A stretch of 64,000 nt of DNA from Tethya wilhelma (GCA_964030475.1 CAXIPT010000009.1:3955767-4019766), one strand, 5' to 3'; shown: positions 41,939-53,420, numbered from the stretch's first letter. Notes: generated by a model not told the origin, from the sequence alone. Made by a program: numbers and translations.

Positions 41939-42558
41939 CTCTTTAGGGCCTAAATTTATTATGCATATTTAATTAGATTTTATGAATATTTAATTAACCT
42001 TGGTTTTTGTACATTTTGGTTTTTGCTTTAGCTTTAGTCACTCTCTTTTGTAGCTAGTTGAGCTTAGCTATGGTTGTACTAAGCCATGGCTATATCAAAT
42101 TAGTTCTAAGTTAGCTTTTATTAACTTAAAAGCTTGCAAAAACGGAAGGGGTCAAAGTTCGCCAAACGACCTGCATACTTTAGGCTTTTTTTCCAGCTTG
42201 AAGAGCAGCATTGCAAAAGCGCTTGCATGCAGGAATAGCCTATGCCTCCCTGCACCTCTATAGCTAGCGTCAAGCTTCTCCTGCAAAGCACTAAGAAAAA
42301 AACGTGAGTTTAAAACCAAAGGTCACGATCTCGCCGCGATCGCGACCTTTGAACTCTAAAGCTTATATCTCCCCTCCCACTAATCAGACCTGACTCTTAC
42401 TTAGTATTTTAGTAGAGCACTTCCTTACCTAACTGCACAGCAAGTCTAAAGCTAATAGCTCAAACGCTATGGCTATAAAATAAAAAATGCGAAAAATCGC
42501 AGATTACGCGATCGTAGAATACGCGCGTGCGACTTTTGGCGCTGTCGGCCCTAAAGAG
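41939..42558. mobile_element. TTAA-flanked element, 620 bp
   Basis: The ends are CTCTTTAGGGCC and GGCCCTAAAGAG, with TTAA at 41935-41938 and 42559-42562. The inside holds 'gcttgcatgc' and a palindromic 'cgccgcgatcgcgacc' block. A degraded relative lies at 26390-26960. There is no transposase. Confidence 0.85.
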
Positions 42559-42624
42559 TTAATTGCATGTGTGTTGCTAAAAATGATACTGAAAATGTTA
42601 ATGAGTTATTGTCATGAGTAGTAC

Positions 42625-42759
42625 CTTCCCCGTTACTAGTCTCCCAGAAGCTCCTCCCACTAAATTTAAGTAGATTGACAGCCATGGTGTATGAGTAGAT
42701 CATAGTGGCAATGCATGGGCTCTGGGTCCGAAGAAGAGACCCTCCGGCTGAGATATAAT
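42625..42759 (-). CDS. Possible single exon of an unidentified gene
   Basis: Between acceptor 'ctgttctag' and donor 'gtactact' the minus strand reads 'YISAGGSLLRTQSPCIATMI' and 'YSYTMAVNLLKFSGRSFWE' without stops. The composition looks like protein, but I recognise no family, and no partner exons were found nearby. Confidence 0.3.
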
Positions 42760-42799
42760 CTAGAACAGAGAGGATGAACATGAAACAAGTAACACTGTA

Positions 42800-43963
42800 T
42801 ATAACCTAACCACAGATGTTGTCATGGCAACCGTTTAGTGCAGAAATATGGTTTCCAATATAGATTACTTACAAGCAATCACAAAATGTCACTAGCATGT
42901 CACTCCCATCCTGACTAGCTCTCACCCTATAAAGGTTTGCTCCACTAGCTAGCTGGATTCAAAAACAATAAGTACAGCAAATGATGATCATGCATGCATA
43001 GACTGATGGTATGAATCATGAATTAGACACTGTAAACTACTTATAGCTACATGTTTGTAAAGAAGCCAAACATGTACAGCTGAAACAATTAACATTAATT
43101 TTAATGTTGAAATAAACCTCTACCCCACTGTGAACTCTATACTCTCCCAAATGTACCTAAAAGGCTAATAAAGCAAAAATATTTTGCTTTCTGAAGTGTT
43201 TACTATGCTACCAACCATTTGGCACCTTGTATACTTCCTGCAAATAGGTATGTAAACACGTAATAGGGCATGTTTCAAAAGTTTACACACACAATTTTAA
43301 AATAGTGATAACAATCTCCTTATATCACAAAAATGTCATGAAATAACTGTATTGCATATAAAATACACTAGTGAATATTTATTAGCTTTTAATTAGTGCC
43401 TTAGTATGAATACCAGCCTTAAATAAGAGGCGGGGGTATAAAAGGGGCAGGGCCTAGCCCGAAAAATGAAGGACGTGAAATTTAGAGCATTAACAAATCA
43501 GTAGCGCTTCGCATATAATATTCTTCTTAGGGTTAATGCACTTTGTTTTCGCATCTATTTTGCTTAGATATTAGCGCTATAAATATTTAGGAAGCTACAT
43601 TAAATTATGTCATAGTTACAGATCTACGAGTGGAACGATCGAGAAAGCGTGTGCGTTACACTTTTGACGTCCATTTTTCCACTCAAGAAGAGAAGTGACG
43701 AGGCTAGGGAGCGTTAAAAGCTTCTGACACCATCAGGCAGTCCACCTCTCGACAATTTGGCGCTCTTTGCGATAGTGTGGAGACTGATGATGGACCCATG
43801 ACCTCTGAACATGATTAAGATGTTCAGACCATGCAGGTCCTTTGTGCGTAATTGTGGTGAGTTTTGAGACATAAATCACTTTCAGTACTGTAGTAAAAAT
43901 CTATTACCCATGAAACATGGTGTGAACTTAGCTGATGGTAAGCCGGACAATAGCAATGAATCC
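42800..43963. other. Intergenic, no gene seen
   Basis: There are no open frames with recognisable domains. A G-rich patch ('gaggcgggggtataaaaggggcagg') lies near 43430. The hAT element starts at 43964. Confidence 0.4.
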
Positions 43964-46366
43964 CAGTGGCCTAGCTAAAGCGTTTTAAGAGGGCGGAACG
44001 CCCTTTTTGTTCAATAATGCGCTCTCGTAACTGGCATAAGCGCCACCAATTGATGCTTTCCGCGCCCCTAGACCCTTTCCACGTGGTGCACGTGCGCATG
44101 CAGCGTTACGTAATCACTAGTATTTATAGATTTCTAAATAAAGCTTTCGATGCCACATCGGTGAAAAAATGGCTCGTCAGAGTTCTCTTACTGATTATAT
44201 GAATCGATCGTCTTCTTACTCAAGGTTCGCTGACGATGAAAGCTCATCTCTGAACTTGTCTTCGAGTGTGTATGATAACAATGGAATGGTGCCATGTTTC
44301 ACATTGAGAAAGGACAAGTTTACGAAGCATAGCAAGAGTCGCTGTCATCGAAGTGCTGTTGCTTTAGAGGCTGACCATAGTCCTGGAGGAATTCAGTGTG
44401 CTTTCCGAGATGCTCTTTCTGTTGAAATGAAAGCAGTTGTAGGATGCTGTAAATGCATTTACTTTCTGTGCAAGCAAGAAATTGCCCACACAACCACTTA
44501 TCCACACCTACTTGATTTAGCCCAAAGCCTAGGCTGTGAATACTTCAAAGCTCTGAATGTTGGTGGTAATGCTAAATATACTTCTCCGCAAATCGTGGCT
44601 GAATTTTTGGCGATAATCAATGACGTAGTGGAGGAGTCTGTTTTGAAGGATATAAGGGAAAGTAGCTTCTACAGCTTGATGGTGGATGAATCAACTGATG
44701 TGAGTGTCCTTAAGCAGCTTGTTTTGTATGGATGTTAATTGTGTTGTAAATGGTACAGTAAAAACAAGATTTTTGAAGATTGTTGATTTAGCCGATGGGA
44801 AAGCCCCAACTATTGTTGATGCCATATCCCACTATCTAGCATCAGTTGACTTAAGCTTTGAAAACTTATCATCGTTTGGAAGCGACGGAGCTAGTGTAAT
44901 GACTGGTCGTCATGCAGGTGTTGCTGCACTTGCAAGTGCACAAGCATCTAGTGGGATTAAATACTTAAGTCAGATGAAGGATCACCTCTTTGCTCTATGG
45001 AATTTTTTCCACCACTCTTCTGTGAGGATGGCTGGATTAAAGATGATTCAGGAAGTGATGAATAGCCCTGAATTGAGGTTGGTCAAGGCCTCAGACACAC
45101 GTTGGCTGTCACACAAAGCTGCTGTCAATACATTACTTCCGGTGTCTTCCAGCAGTCCTGGTAACCTTGCAACAGCAGACAGAACCAGCTGCGTTAGGAT
45201 TGTTTAAAGTCATGACACGGTACAACTTCTTTGCATCTCTCTTACTTCTTGATGGTGTTCTTTCATCTGTGAATCGACTTTCTTTGGCATTTCAGCGGTC
45301 TTCTATTGACCTCACAGTTATTTCTCCACTTCTTAAATCAACTAAAGACACATTACAGAAAATGAAAGAAGAAACAGCAGATGACTTTCAGGCTAAAGTG
45401 AACCAGTTGATAGCCAAGACATCTAAAGGTGTGTCAGAGTCAATCAGATTCAGGATCTCAGTCATCAGTTGAAGAATCAGGAGATGAAGATGACGAACAG
45501 TTAGAACAGGAATTAGTTCACACTCGTACGAATGAGCCGGAAAGGTTTGAAAGTAACATACGTCAGAAATTCATTGCAAACGTAGTCGAGAATCTGGAGG
45601 AAAGATTTCCTCAGGTGGATACACTAGAAGCATTCAGTATATTTGATCCAGCAGGGTTGTTGGGACAAGGAGTTGCCAATGAACATCTGGAGATTCTGAT
45701 CATTGTAAAGAGGATGGGCTAATGGGAATCTACAAGGCTGCTTGCGTTAATGAATATGAGCAATTCACCTCCTTTATTAAGAATCATGCCAAGCTAAAAT
45801 CTTGTGCAACTTTACAAGAACTGGCAAAAGAAGTAAAGAGTGCAGGAACAATTTCTGATCTTTTCCCCCTGGTTTCTAAGCTAATTGTCCATGCTTTGGT
45901 CCTGCCAGTCTCAACCACTGATTGTGAATGGTGTTTTAGTACAATGAAGAGGGTCAAAACTGATTTAAGAAATAGAATGAACACTCAGACCCTAGACAGG
46001 CTACTAAGGATTCGAATAGAAGGTGTTGATTCAAATGATTTTGATTTCAGAGAAGTTGCTTGTCGTTGGTCAAGAGCAAAGAATCGTCCATTGTTTACTT
46101 AACATTAATTCTATTGTATAATGAATGACATTGTGTGTACTCTATAATAATTGTAAATATGTATGACTTTTGATGAAATTTTTAACAAACAATAGTGAAT
46201 ACAGCACATAATAATATTATTATGTGTAAGACATGCATTTTGTACCCACAAGCTATAGCTCCTTAAGTGTCTCAAATTGCGTAAGAATGCATCTCAGAAC
46301 ACGAACCAGACCCCCCTAGAGGGCAGCTGCTCCCCCCCCTTTCTTTTGTTTCTAGCTAAAACCCTG
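43964..46366 (+). mobile_element. hAT transposon, near-complete, 2.4 kb
   Basis: The left end starts CAGTGGCCTAGCTAAAG. The complement of the right end starts CAGGGTTTTAGCTAGAA. Both share CAG.G...TAGCTA.A. GAATCC sits directly outside each end (43958-43963 and 46367-46372), a 6-bp repeat where canonical hAT elements make 8. The transposase pseudogene at 44169-46102 lies between the ends in the right orientation. Confidence 0.7.
44169..46102 (+). pseudogene. hAT transposase (ZNF862-like), copy 2, frameshifted
   Basis: Five open pieces in changing frames give an almost full transposase. It has an N-terminal region, 'LMVDESTDVSVLKQLVLYG' with the first catalytic Asp, 'SFGSDGASVMTGR' with the second, and 'SSVRMAGLKMIQEVM'. 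It then has 'DTRWLSHKAAV', 'GLFKVMTRYNFFASLLLLDG', and the C-terminal dimerisation region 'CATLQELAKEV' to 'PVSTTDCEWCFSTMKRVKTD'. The conserved HC..HRLALA segment expected after the second Asp is missing (near 44935), so a deletion is likely. Frame changes fall near 44735, 45180, 45450 and 45715. It is related to copy 1 at 799-2525. Confidence 0.85.
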
Positions 46367-46769
46367 GAATCCATGTTCGTCACAGAGTACCATTGTTTCG
46401 AGGACTTGCTCACAGGACTTGCGTCGTCTTGTCCCTGTGACAACTCCAGATCGAGAGTGTAGTTCAGGTATGTAATCTTTAGTACATGTGCCTTACTTTT
46501 TTAGTGACATCCAACAGCTTTATACTGTCCTATGTATATTAATTGTACATTCGCACAAATATAGAAGGGTCATGTTTTCGAGTACTCTTCCAGTGTCATC
46601 GGTGTAAGAAGCAGACAAGGTTGATATGTACTATTCTACAGCACTCACAAGATCCTTGGTTTAGCTCAGACTCGAGAGCTAGCTTGTATCAAGGAGGTTA
46701 TTCTCCAAGTCCAAGCCAGAGGTATGATTGTGTAGAGAATATGACTGTACTGTACATGACACGCACACG

Positions 46770-47963
46770 TTTATTAACATAGGCCTTCACATCACCGAGG
46801 TAGCCCACGATATTGCCACGTTTGTGTCCAGCTATATCCCACGTACACTTGGCTTGGTCAATTCATATGACATGTGGCATGGTAGGTGGGCGACATAGTA
46901 GCCTGTGGCAGTTATAGTACATTTGTATTGTAGGTACAAAGAATGTTCGCAAAGGATTGCCTCTGGTCGTGTACGGGATAGAGGGAAGATGTGGTTTCCT
47001 CAGCTGGTCGACAAATGTATGTTGAGCGAATTGTGTTTTGCAGACAATTTTACTGGGGATTGTGTGTGCATTATTTAGAACGAAGCATAAAGATCCATTT
47101 GTATTGGGTGATGAAAAATTGTGAGGATTCACCCAGTAAACTCCAACATTCGATTATTAATATTCCTCAACGTTACAAGGTATATTGACAAAAGTATGAT
47201 TGTATGATAGAACTCTGTGTGTATTTTTGTCCTTTTGTACACTGCTTATTATTATTGGTATGTATATGTATAGGGATTTCATGCTAACTGTCTGGTGACA
47301 TCATCCTGCCATACACCAGCCTAGTAAGGATGTGGTCACTGATGCCAGAGCAGAAACCACCTCAAAGCCACCTATACATATCGAAAAGCAGGGGCCTTTT
47401 GCCAAGTATGTGTGTACAGTTGTTTTCATCATGTTGTTATAAAATTTTCCTTGCAGTGTTGTGACACTTACTGGGTGGAGTCATTCAATCACCAGCTTCT
47501 TACCTACCTGCCAAAGAGAATCCACTTCTCCACTTCCACATTTACCATGAAAATGTATCTAGCAGTCATGGATTGGGTTAGTAAATAGGCAGGTATTTTT
47601 GAAGAAATGTGCACGTGTGCTTAGAGTGATTCTTCTAACAGAACAAAAATGTGAACAGAGCCTATACTAGCATGAGGAAGGTCAAAGACTTGCTACGACC
47701 TTGATCGTCGTACTCCGTTAAAGGCAAAGATGTTCACATTTGTGGAATCTCTTTGGATGGATTATGTTGCTTTGAACAAGGTTGATGTAAGGTCAGTGTA
47801 TTTACAAATAACTTTAGTTATTGCATTACATACTTAGGTGTGTGGACCAATGTTACAGTGAGCTGAGTGATGATGACAATCTGGATGGCAACAATGAATT
47901 GATAGAGGAAGGTTTGCTAGTTCCCCGGGCTCAGATGACGAAAGTGAAAATGAAGATGATTAA
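46770..47963 (+). pseudogene. Decayed intron-bearing transposase-like gene
   Basis: Plus-strand exons in order encode 'ITEVAHDIATFVSSYIP' to 'GLVNSYDMWHG', then after an intron (about 46881-46932) 'TKNVRKGLPLV', then 'HLYWVMKNCEDSPSKLQ'. They continue with 'SKDVVTDARAE', 'CDTYWVESFNHQLLTYLPK' and 'RIHFSTSTFTMKMYLAVMDW', and after an intron (47576-47640) 'NKNVNRAYTSMRKVKDLLRP' followed by a TGA. The end is an acidic tail ('GSDDESENEDD') near 47963. The order YDxWH...K.V.K / WVESFNHQLL...RIHF / DWN.NVNR is, from memory, a repeat-derived transposase-like family of sponges and cnidarians. Several stops and shifts are present. Confidence 0.5.
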
Positions 47964-48164
47964 GTATGTATAATACATTGAAATATCTCTAAATTTAGTG
48001 ATGGTGACTCAGGTTCAAGTCCATCTGCCTCCATGAGAGCCTCGAAAACTGACATCTAGTCTGTGTAATTTCCATCAAGACTTGAATATTTTTACTGATT
48101 GCCTACACAATTACACAAAGGTACAGAATGTATTGAGTTAGAAATTGCACACAATTATACTTAC

Positions 48165-48307
48165 TTTTATCACACAATCAGGCATAATATCTCGCTTGTC
48201 ATCTTGGACAGTCCTGGCTTCCTTCCTCACAAGATATTCTTCATCTTGCCACAACCTCAGCAATCTCCAAAACATCCTGTACAGCCTGTGTCGCTTTTCA
48301 TCATTGG
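48165..48307 (-). CDS. Exon with P2X7-C-terminal-like motif
   Basis: A 143-base exon between acceptor 'cacacgtag' and donor 'gtaagtata' encodes 'EKRHRLYRMFWRLLRLWQD' and 'DKRDIMPDCVIK'. The spacing from '..R.....LW' to 'R.I+P.C.+' resembles the P2X7-receptor intracellular (C-terminal) module often found on invertebrate repeat-derived proteins. The assignment is tentative. The partner exon lies at 48485-48605, and no downstream exon was found. Confidence 0.4.
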
Positions 48308-48484
48308 CTACGTGTGCACTGGAGGATCCTTGGAAAAAATCCACAGGTAGAGACATGACACATGGATCACATGGGCAACGTTATATCCACGAAAGTCGGG
48401 ATAGCTGGGCTGGTGTTTATAGCCCCGTGGATAACTGATGTACACTCTGCCTGTGAATGATTGTATTGGATTGAACTAATGTAC

Positions 48485-48605
48485 ATATGCTCTTTCCCTT
48501 CTGTCTCATCATTGTCGGCTTCCATAGACTCTGGTTCGTCTGGAGGTGGTGGTATGCTGGCTCTCACAGGTTCATCTAGTGGTGGTACGGTGAGATAGTG
48601 TGGGG
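48485..48605 (-). CDS. Exon: Pro- and acid-rich N-terminal segment
   Basis: The minus strand reads 'VPPLDEPVRASIPPPPDEP' and 'ESMEADNDETEGKEH' before a possible donor 'gtacatta'. A low-complexity N-terminus of this kind often precedes the P2X7-like module in such proteins. It has no domain of its own, and the upstream start is not resolved. Confidence 0.4.
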
Positions 48606-50540
48606 AACACCAGGTGGTGTGCCGTGGGGCTCTTCTAGAGTCAAGGTGTCCAGAGTCAGTGTCACAGTACGGTCCTCAGCATCAAGAAACTGGCTCAAGC
48701 TCAAGACAAAAGACTCTGGGGTGCTTCTCTACTCAACTCTCACCTATCCAAGTCACAGAAGACATATAATACTTATTTTTATATGAATTTAGTATTCTTA
48801 CTGTTATCTCAGAATGTGTATCTGTGGCTGAACTTCCAGATACCATGATGGTTACAAAATCCAGCATTGGTTGAAAAAAATTCTCTTGCCACGTGGTTCT
48901 GGCACTAAAATGACTTGTTTTTGTGTGTGTTGGTGTGTGTTTCGCAAGCAGACAAGTCTCTTGGGAATTTGAATTTTCCGCCATTTGCAGGTGCATTGAT
49001 TTACTTCCGGCCGGGCCCTTGGCCTTTTATATGCCCTGTGAGGGGAGCAAAAAAATTAGCACACAAACTGTTTCCTCTTTTAAGCCATGCATCACAAAAT
49101 TTAATACACACACACAGACAAAGAGGAGTTTGGATTCACTGGCCTTACTGTTTCTCCCTTTTAACTACACATAGACACACAAATACATACACACACACAC
49201 ACATGGAATTCACACTCTCCCGTACGCGTATCGTACTACAAATATACACTCGCTTCTCGTTTAACTAAGTACAATGAGTTTTAATCCGTTAATTTTTTAC
49301 CAGAAATCATTGCATGACCTTTATGGCCCTTAACCGCGAGTTCGTATAGCGTTTGGGGCTGTCTTTGGTTTAAAAAATGGAAGTTTACACATTACTTGTA
49401 GCCTGCAGGCAAAACATGGAGTCAAGCTACCCGAAAGAATTTTCTGCCAATGTCATTAAGCCATCCTAGTTACCTGTAACTATACATTGGTTTAGAAATG
49501 TGGTTCCGCAGTCAGCCTCCGAGTTTGCCAAAAAAGCCATCTGTGACCTTGATTCACTTAATGAATCCACAGCAAATCATAGCTCGTGGTTTTAACCTAT
49601 CTGGTCAGCGATAATAAATACTATTTATATTACAGTCTCTTTGTCTAGGCCAAGACCAATTCAGACAATATACCTTTTTTCCTTTTTTGTTCAGCTGTAG
49701 CATGGCCACTTGCTGAGATTCTCGACTGGTAATTATACAGCCTTGTAGTTTTCCTTTCTTTCTTCCTTCCTGCAGACACTGATAGCTGCTCATTTAGCAG
49801 ACATCTTTACACCTGCATTAGTGCTAGCCAATACTACATGCTTCTCACCAAATACCTGTCAAAGAAGAATATTCCGTGCTATTCCCAGTACACTATTTGC
49901 CAATAGTGAGAGTGGCTGGTGAGAATGTTTTAATGTTTTTTCTTCAACCAAATACCATCTATTAATGCTTATACAAGATAGACATTCTGCTATAGAACTT
50001 GCTATGTTTTCCCTCTCACACAATAAGAAAATATTATTCGATTATATTTTACAGAAGCTAGTTTAAATAAGGTTATCCATGAGTGGTATTGCTGCAAGCG
50101 AATACATAAGTAGTATCCTGTACTTTACAGTAATGATTTACGCATGCACAGTATGCTTTTGTTGCGTCATGCTGCTTGCAAGCTTGTGTGTTGCTGTTTT
50201 TCTTAATTGCTTTGGTATCCGGTTGAAGCAACAGAAATACAGTAGCTGGAGGTGGCTGATTAAGCTGAGGACCTGCTGTAAAGGCTGGTAGATCGAGCTA
50301 GGGCTGACACAATTGAGCAGGATGGGCAAGATACCTGGGAAACAAGGGGTGATGAGCCTGAAGAAAAATAGGTGGGTAGTGGGTAGGTCAGTAAAGATTG
50401 GGTGGAAGCAAAGGTAGGATGCTGCCAGGAGGAGGGGATGGTGCCATAGAGAAAGGCATAAACATAGCGAGAACAATGGGCGGCATGGCATGTTTGAAGC
50501 AAGAAGTTGATGTGGTTGATACAATAAGGCAATAGAACTT
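48606..50540. other. No gene recognised
   Basis: Short open frames on both strands have no recognisable domains. There are short CA tracts near 49100-49200. The antisense 195-codon frame at 50138-50725 is leucine/serine-rich and overlaps the gag-like ORF, and is taken as a shadow. Confidence 0.4.
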
Positions 50541-50543
50541 ACC

Positions 50544-51305
50544 TTGGCAGGTTGTGGAGAGGGTAGTAGCTGGGGGTTAGAAAGGATAGCGTGCTCGATG
50601 GCCGACAACCAGGCGGTCGGTAAGGCCAGTGTTTCAGGAGAGGAGCTAGGTAGTAGGCAGCTCATGGATGGGGAAGTAGTGGTGACAGCTACTACTGGTA
50701 GCGTGAGTCCATTGGCAGTGGACATTTCCAGTGGGAATTTAGTAATACCACTGCTGCCGCCAGCTTGCTCATTTCTTATTCTGCATCACACCACCACCCA
50801 GCAGTTCCCACCTAATATTGCCACTACTCTCCCAAAGAAACTCATAGATGCAATCCTTGCCTGGGAGTATACTGATCTATCAAACTTACTACCGGAACAA
50901 CTCCATACCAATGCTGCTGTTATGTCCTCAGACAAAGTACTGGTAGTCCTGGAGCCTTTGTTGTATACCAAATGCCGGAGATATCATAAGTGGGCAGCTG
51001 CAAACTCCATTTACAATTGGTACTTGACCAACCCTGAACTCTTGCTTTTGGCCACGTAGTATTGCTTTCCTGGTGCCTGGTCTGCCATGTGGAAGGAGAC
51101 CATACCAATAATGGTTGCCGCTTCACACCTTCTCCCAAGGTGCCAGATAAGGGTTCTCACAAGAAGCCTAATGGATTCAATTCCAGCTATATACGTATCC
51201 CCAGCTCATCATTGTATCCTCTACAATATAAACGGTGAGGCATGTCCACATACTATTTTCAGCACATATGTTCCAGCTGCCACCACACCACCTAGTCCAG
51301 TCTAG
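50544..51305 (+). pseudogene. DIRS-like gag-type ORF remnant
   Basis: The frame reads 'ATTLPKKLIDAILAWEYTDL', 'SNLLPEQL' and 'SDKVLVVLEPLLY', then 'KWAAANSIYNWYLTNPELLL'. It meets a stop at 51057-51059, and a following frame has 'HHCILYNINGEACPH', a zinc-knuckle-like tail. The 'LP.KL...I...E+.DL..LLPE' and 'KWAAANN...W..INP' blocks recall uncharacterised gag-like proteins of DIRS/YR retroelements in sponges and corals, from memory only. A reverse transcriptase was not found next to it. Confidence 0.45.
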
Positions 51306-51420
51306 CTCCAAAAAACGGATGAAAATGGGCATGTATAATTAAAAATGATCCATTTATTTCACCTTTTCCTTTATAGTAACCTAGCAAGTCCATTATTGGA
51401 TAATTTAGGGTCTTTATTTT

Positions 51421-51505
51421 TTTCAATGAAATTTAGTTACTAAATTTCATTGAAATTACATACAATATACTACAAAAAGCTACTGTAGCTTTTTGTAGTA
51501 TATTG
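51421..51505. repeat. Two consecutive perfect odd-length palindromes
   Basis: 51421-51455 is a 35-bp palindrome (17-base arms around one base, 'tttcaatgaaatttagt' and its complement). 51463-51505 is a 43-bp palindrome (21-base arms around one base, starting 'caatatactacaaaaagcta'). Seven bases separate them. No protein or element explains them. They could be mutation-free hairpins or a foldback remnant. Confidence 0.95.
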
Positions 51506-52080
51506 AAGATAGGAATGTGACAGTTTAGCCTTTTTAAGGAAATGTTAGGTTTTGCTTTTAGTGTTATATAAGATCAGAGTAGTGCTAATGTGCTTGATGT
51601 GAATAGGTACAGGATATCCTCTGGACTGTGAAAAGAGTCACATGTTCTGATTTCATCTGTATGCCTAGAAAGTAGTTCTTTTTATCTGCACTAATAATAT
51701 TTTTTTGTATAGGCCTTGTGGTTATCAGTTTTGTATTTAAGTAGCAAGTTGTGTGTGTATCATTGAGTTAAAACGGATCAATATGGATTAAGGAACATCA
51801 AGTTTTCACACATCCATCATTAGATGATTAATTTTATTGCTTCATTTTATTGGATGAATCTAGTATATACCATTAATTACATCCATTATTGGATGATTCA
51901 AGTATTTACATTTTGGATAAATCCTATCAGTGCCAATTAAGTCGCTATGCCATACTTAAAATGCTTTTGCATGACTCCTTGACATTAATTACATTAAAGC
52001 GTTCAGTTATCCTCTTTGTGGGCCATTCGCTGTGTACAGTGACTTGTGATGGTACCCTGTTAGGCTTCAGCAAGACTTGA
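51506..52080. other. AT-rich, no gene recognised
   Basis: There are three loose copies of a 'ccattattggatgatt' motif (near 51391, 51812 and 51890). Nothing else was identified. Confidence 0.4.
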
Positions 52081-53273
52081 TAACTTCGTTTGAAGCAAAG
52101 GATTCTCTTAAGGTGGAAGACAAGCACAAGCTTGTTTGTAGAAGTAACCATTTTGATTGNACAAGGAGGTATGAAAGTTTTTTTTTTGTATTATATATCA
52201 ATATAATAAATTATTATAATTATATGTTACTAATGTATATCATAGGTTCGTTTTGTCACTGATCTTCAAGAGCGGAAGAAAATTCTAAAAACATGCCATA
52301 AGGATGCCACGTCAGGCCATATGGGAACCAAGCGGACACTTGCCACAATCAGAACGTTTCATGTGGCCTGGAGTGACAAAAGACGTCAACAATCTGGTAC
52401 GTGTAAGAATATTATAACATAGATTATCCATAGATCAGGAAATTTTCAAAAATTTTCGTATGACACGTACTGCATTTACGAAAATTAAAATCTGTGAAAA
52501 ATTTAAACATGAACTTTTGAACGTGATGACCTGTTAAAATTTTTTCGTATGTACCAGTACCGTATCTATGGTACTGTGTGTATATACATGGGGACAGTGT
52601 CGTACCCATCATGCATGTTTATTCCACTTTACCTTTCCCTGCACAGATCAGTAAGTGTGATGTCTGCCAACGAACTGGCAGGAAGATGTCCAAGGCTGCT
52701 CCAGAACTTCATCCTGTTCCTGTAGTTTTTCCATGCACCATCTTGGAATAGACTTCATTGGTCCACTCTCTCGAGCTCCTCCTTTGACAGAAGGGAGTCG
52801 GTACATACTGACCATCAGTGACATCTGTCAAGAAGCAAATTGCCGCTCTGCTCTGCACTCTCGAGACGAAAAATAATATCAAAATGATGAATGTTCAGCG
52901 CCAGACTGGCTCGTGTGACTGCGGACTGTTTGCCTTGGTGTTTGCTACTGCAATCATCAATGGAGTTCAGCCTGGCAACTGTTTCTTCAAGCAAGATGCA
53001 ATGAGGAGTCATCTACTGAAATGCCTGCAAAGTAGTCAGATGACAATGTTCCCAACAGTGAGAATGCGGCGTCAAGGTGCACACGTTGTTTCTGAAGACT
53101 ATATAGACATATATTGCTCATGCCGAATGCCCGAGATTCTATGCCAATGGTACATGCAGTGTTCAACTTGTCTGGAGTGGTTTCATGTAGCTTGTGAAAT
53201 GGTCCCCACTGAGGCTATGGACAATTGTAATGTTGAGTGGTCTTGCTGTACATGTACTTGCACATCAAATTAA
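52081..53273 (+). pseudogene. Integrase / Ulp1 protease / PHD-finger transposon remnant (Ginger- or KRBA2-like)
   Basis: Exons near 52081-52170, 52246-52396 and 52647-53273 are joined by GT-AG introns. The second intron is exactly 52397-52646 and keeps the frame 'DVNNL|ISKCDVCQR'. Blocks are a zinc-binding region ('HKDATSGHMGTKRTLA', 'MWPGVTKDVNNL', 'CDVCQRTG'), the start of the integrase core ('HHLGIDFIGPLSRAPPL', 'YILTISD'), then an abrupt switch to a C48/Ulp1 protease C-terminus ('QRQTGSCDCGLFALVFATAI') and a PHD finger ('YCSCRMPEILCQWYMQCSTC', 'WFHVACEMV'). Single-base frame breaks lie near 52375 and 52730. The rest of the integrase core and the first part of the Ulp1 domain are missing at about 52815. 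Confidence 0.7.
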
Positions 53274-53420
53274 TGTCATTAATTGTATTTTAACATGAGT
53301 ATATCATGATTTTAGTCATTTTGCAGTTGTATATCTATACTCGTGCCATGTTCATGCACTTTGAAACACATCATTGATTTTATAGCAGAACCACTGTCAG
53401 TAACCACCTATGATAATAAT

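Noticed and set aside
50138..50725. 195-codon minus-strand frame
   Set aside because: It is Leu/Ser/Pro-rich low complexity, overlaps the gag-like plus-strand frame, and has no domain. It is probably a shadow.
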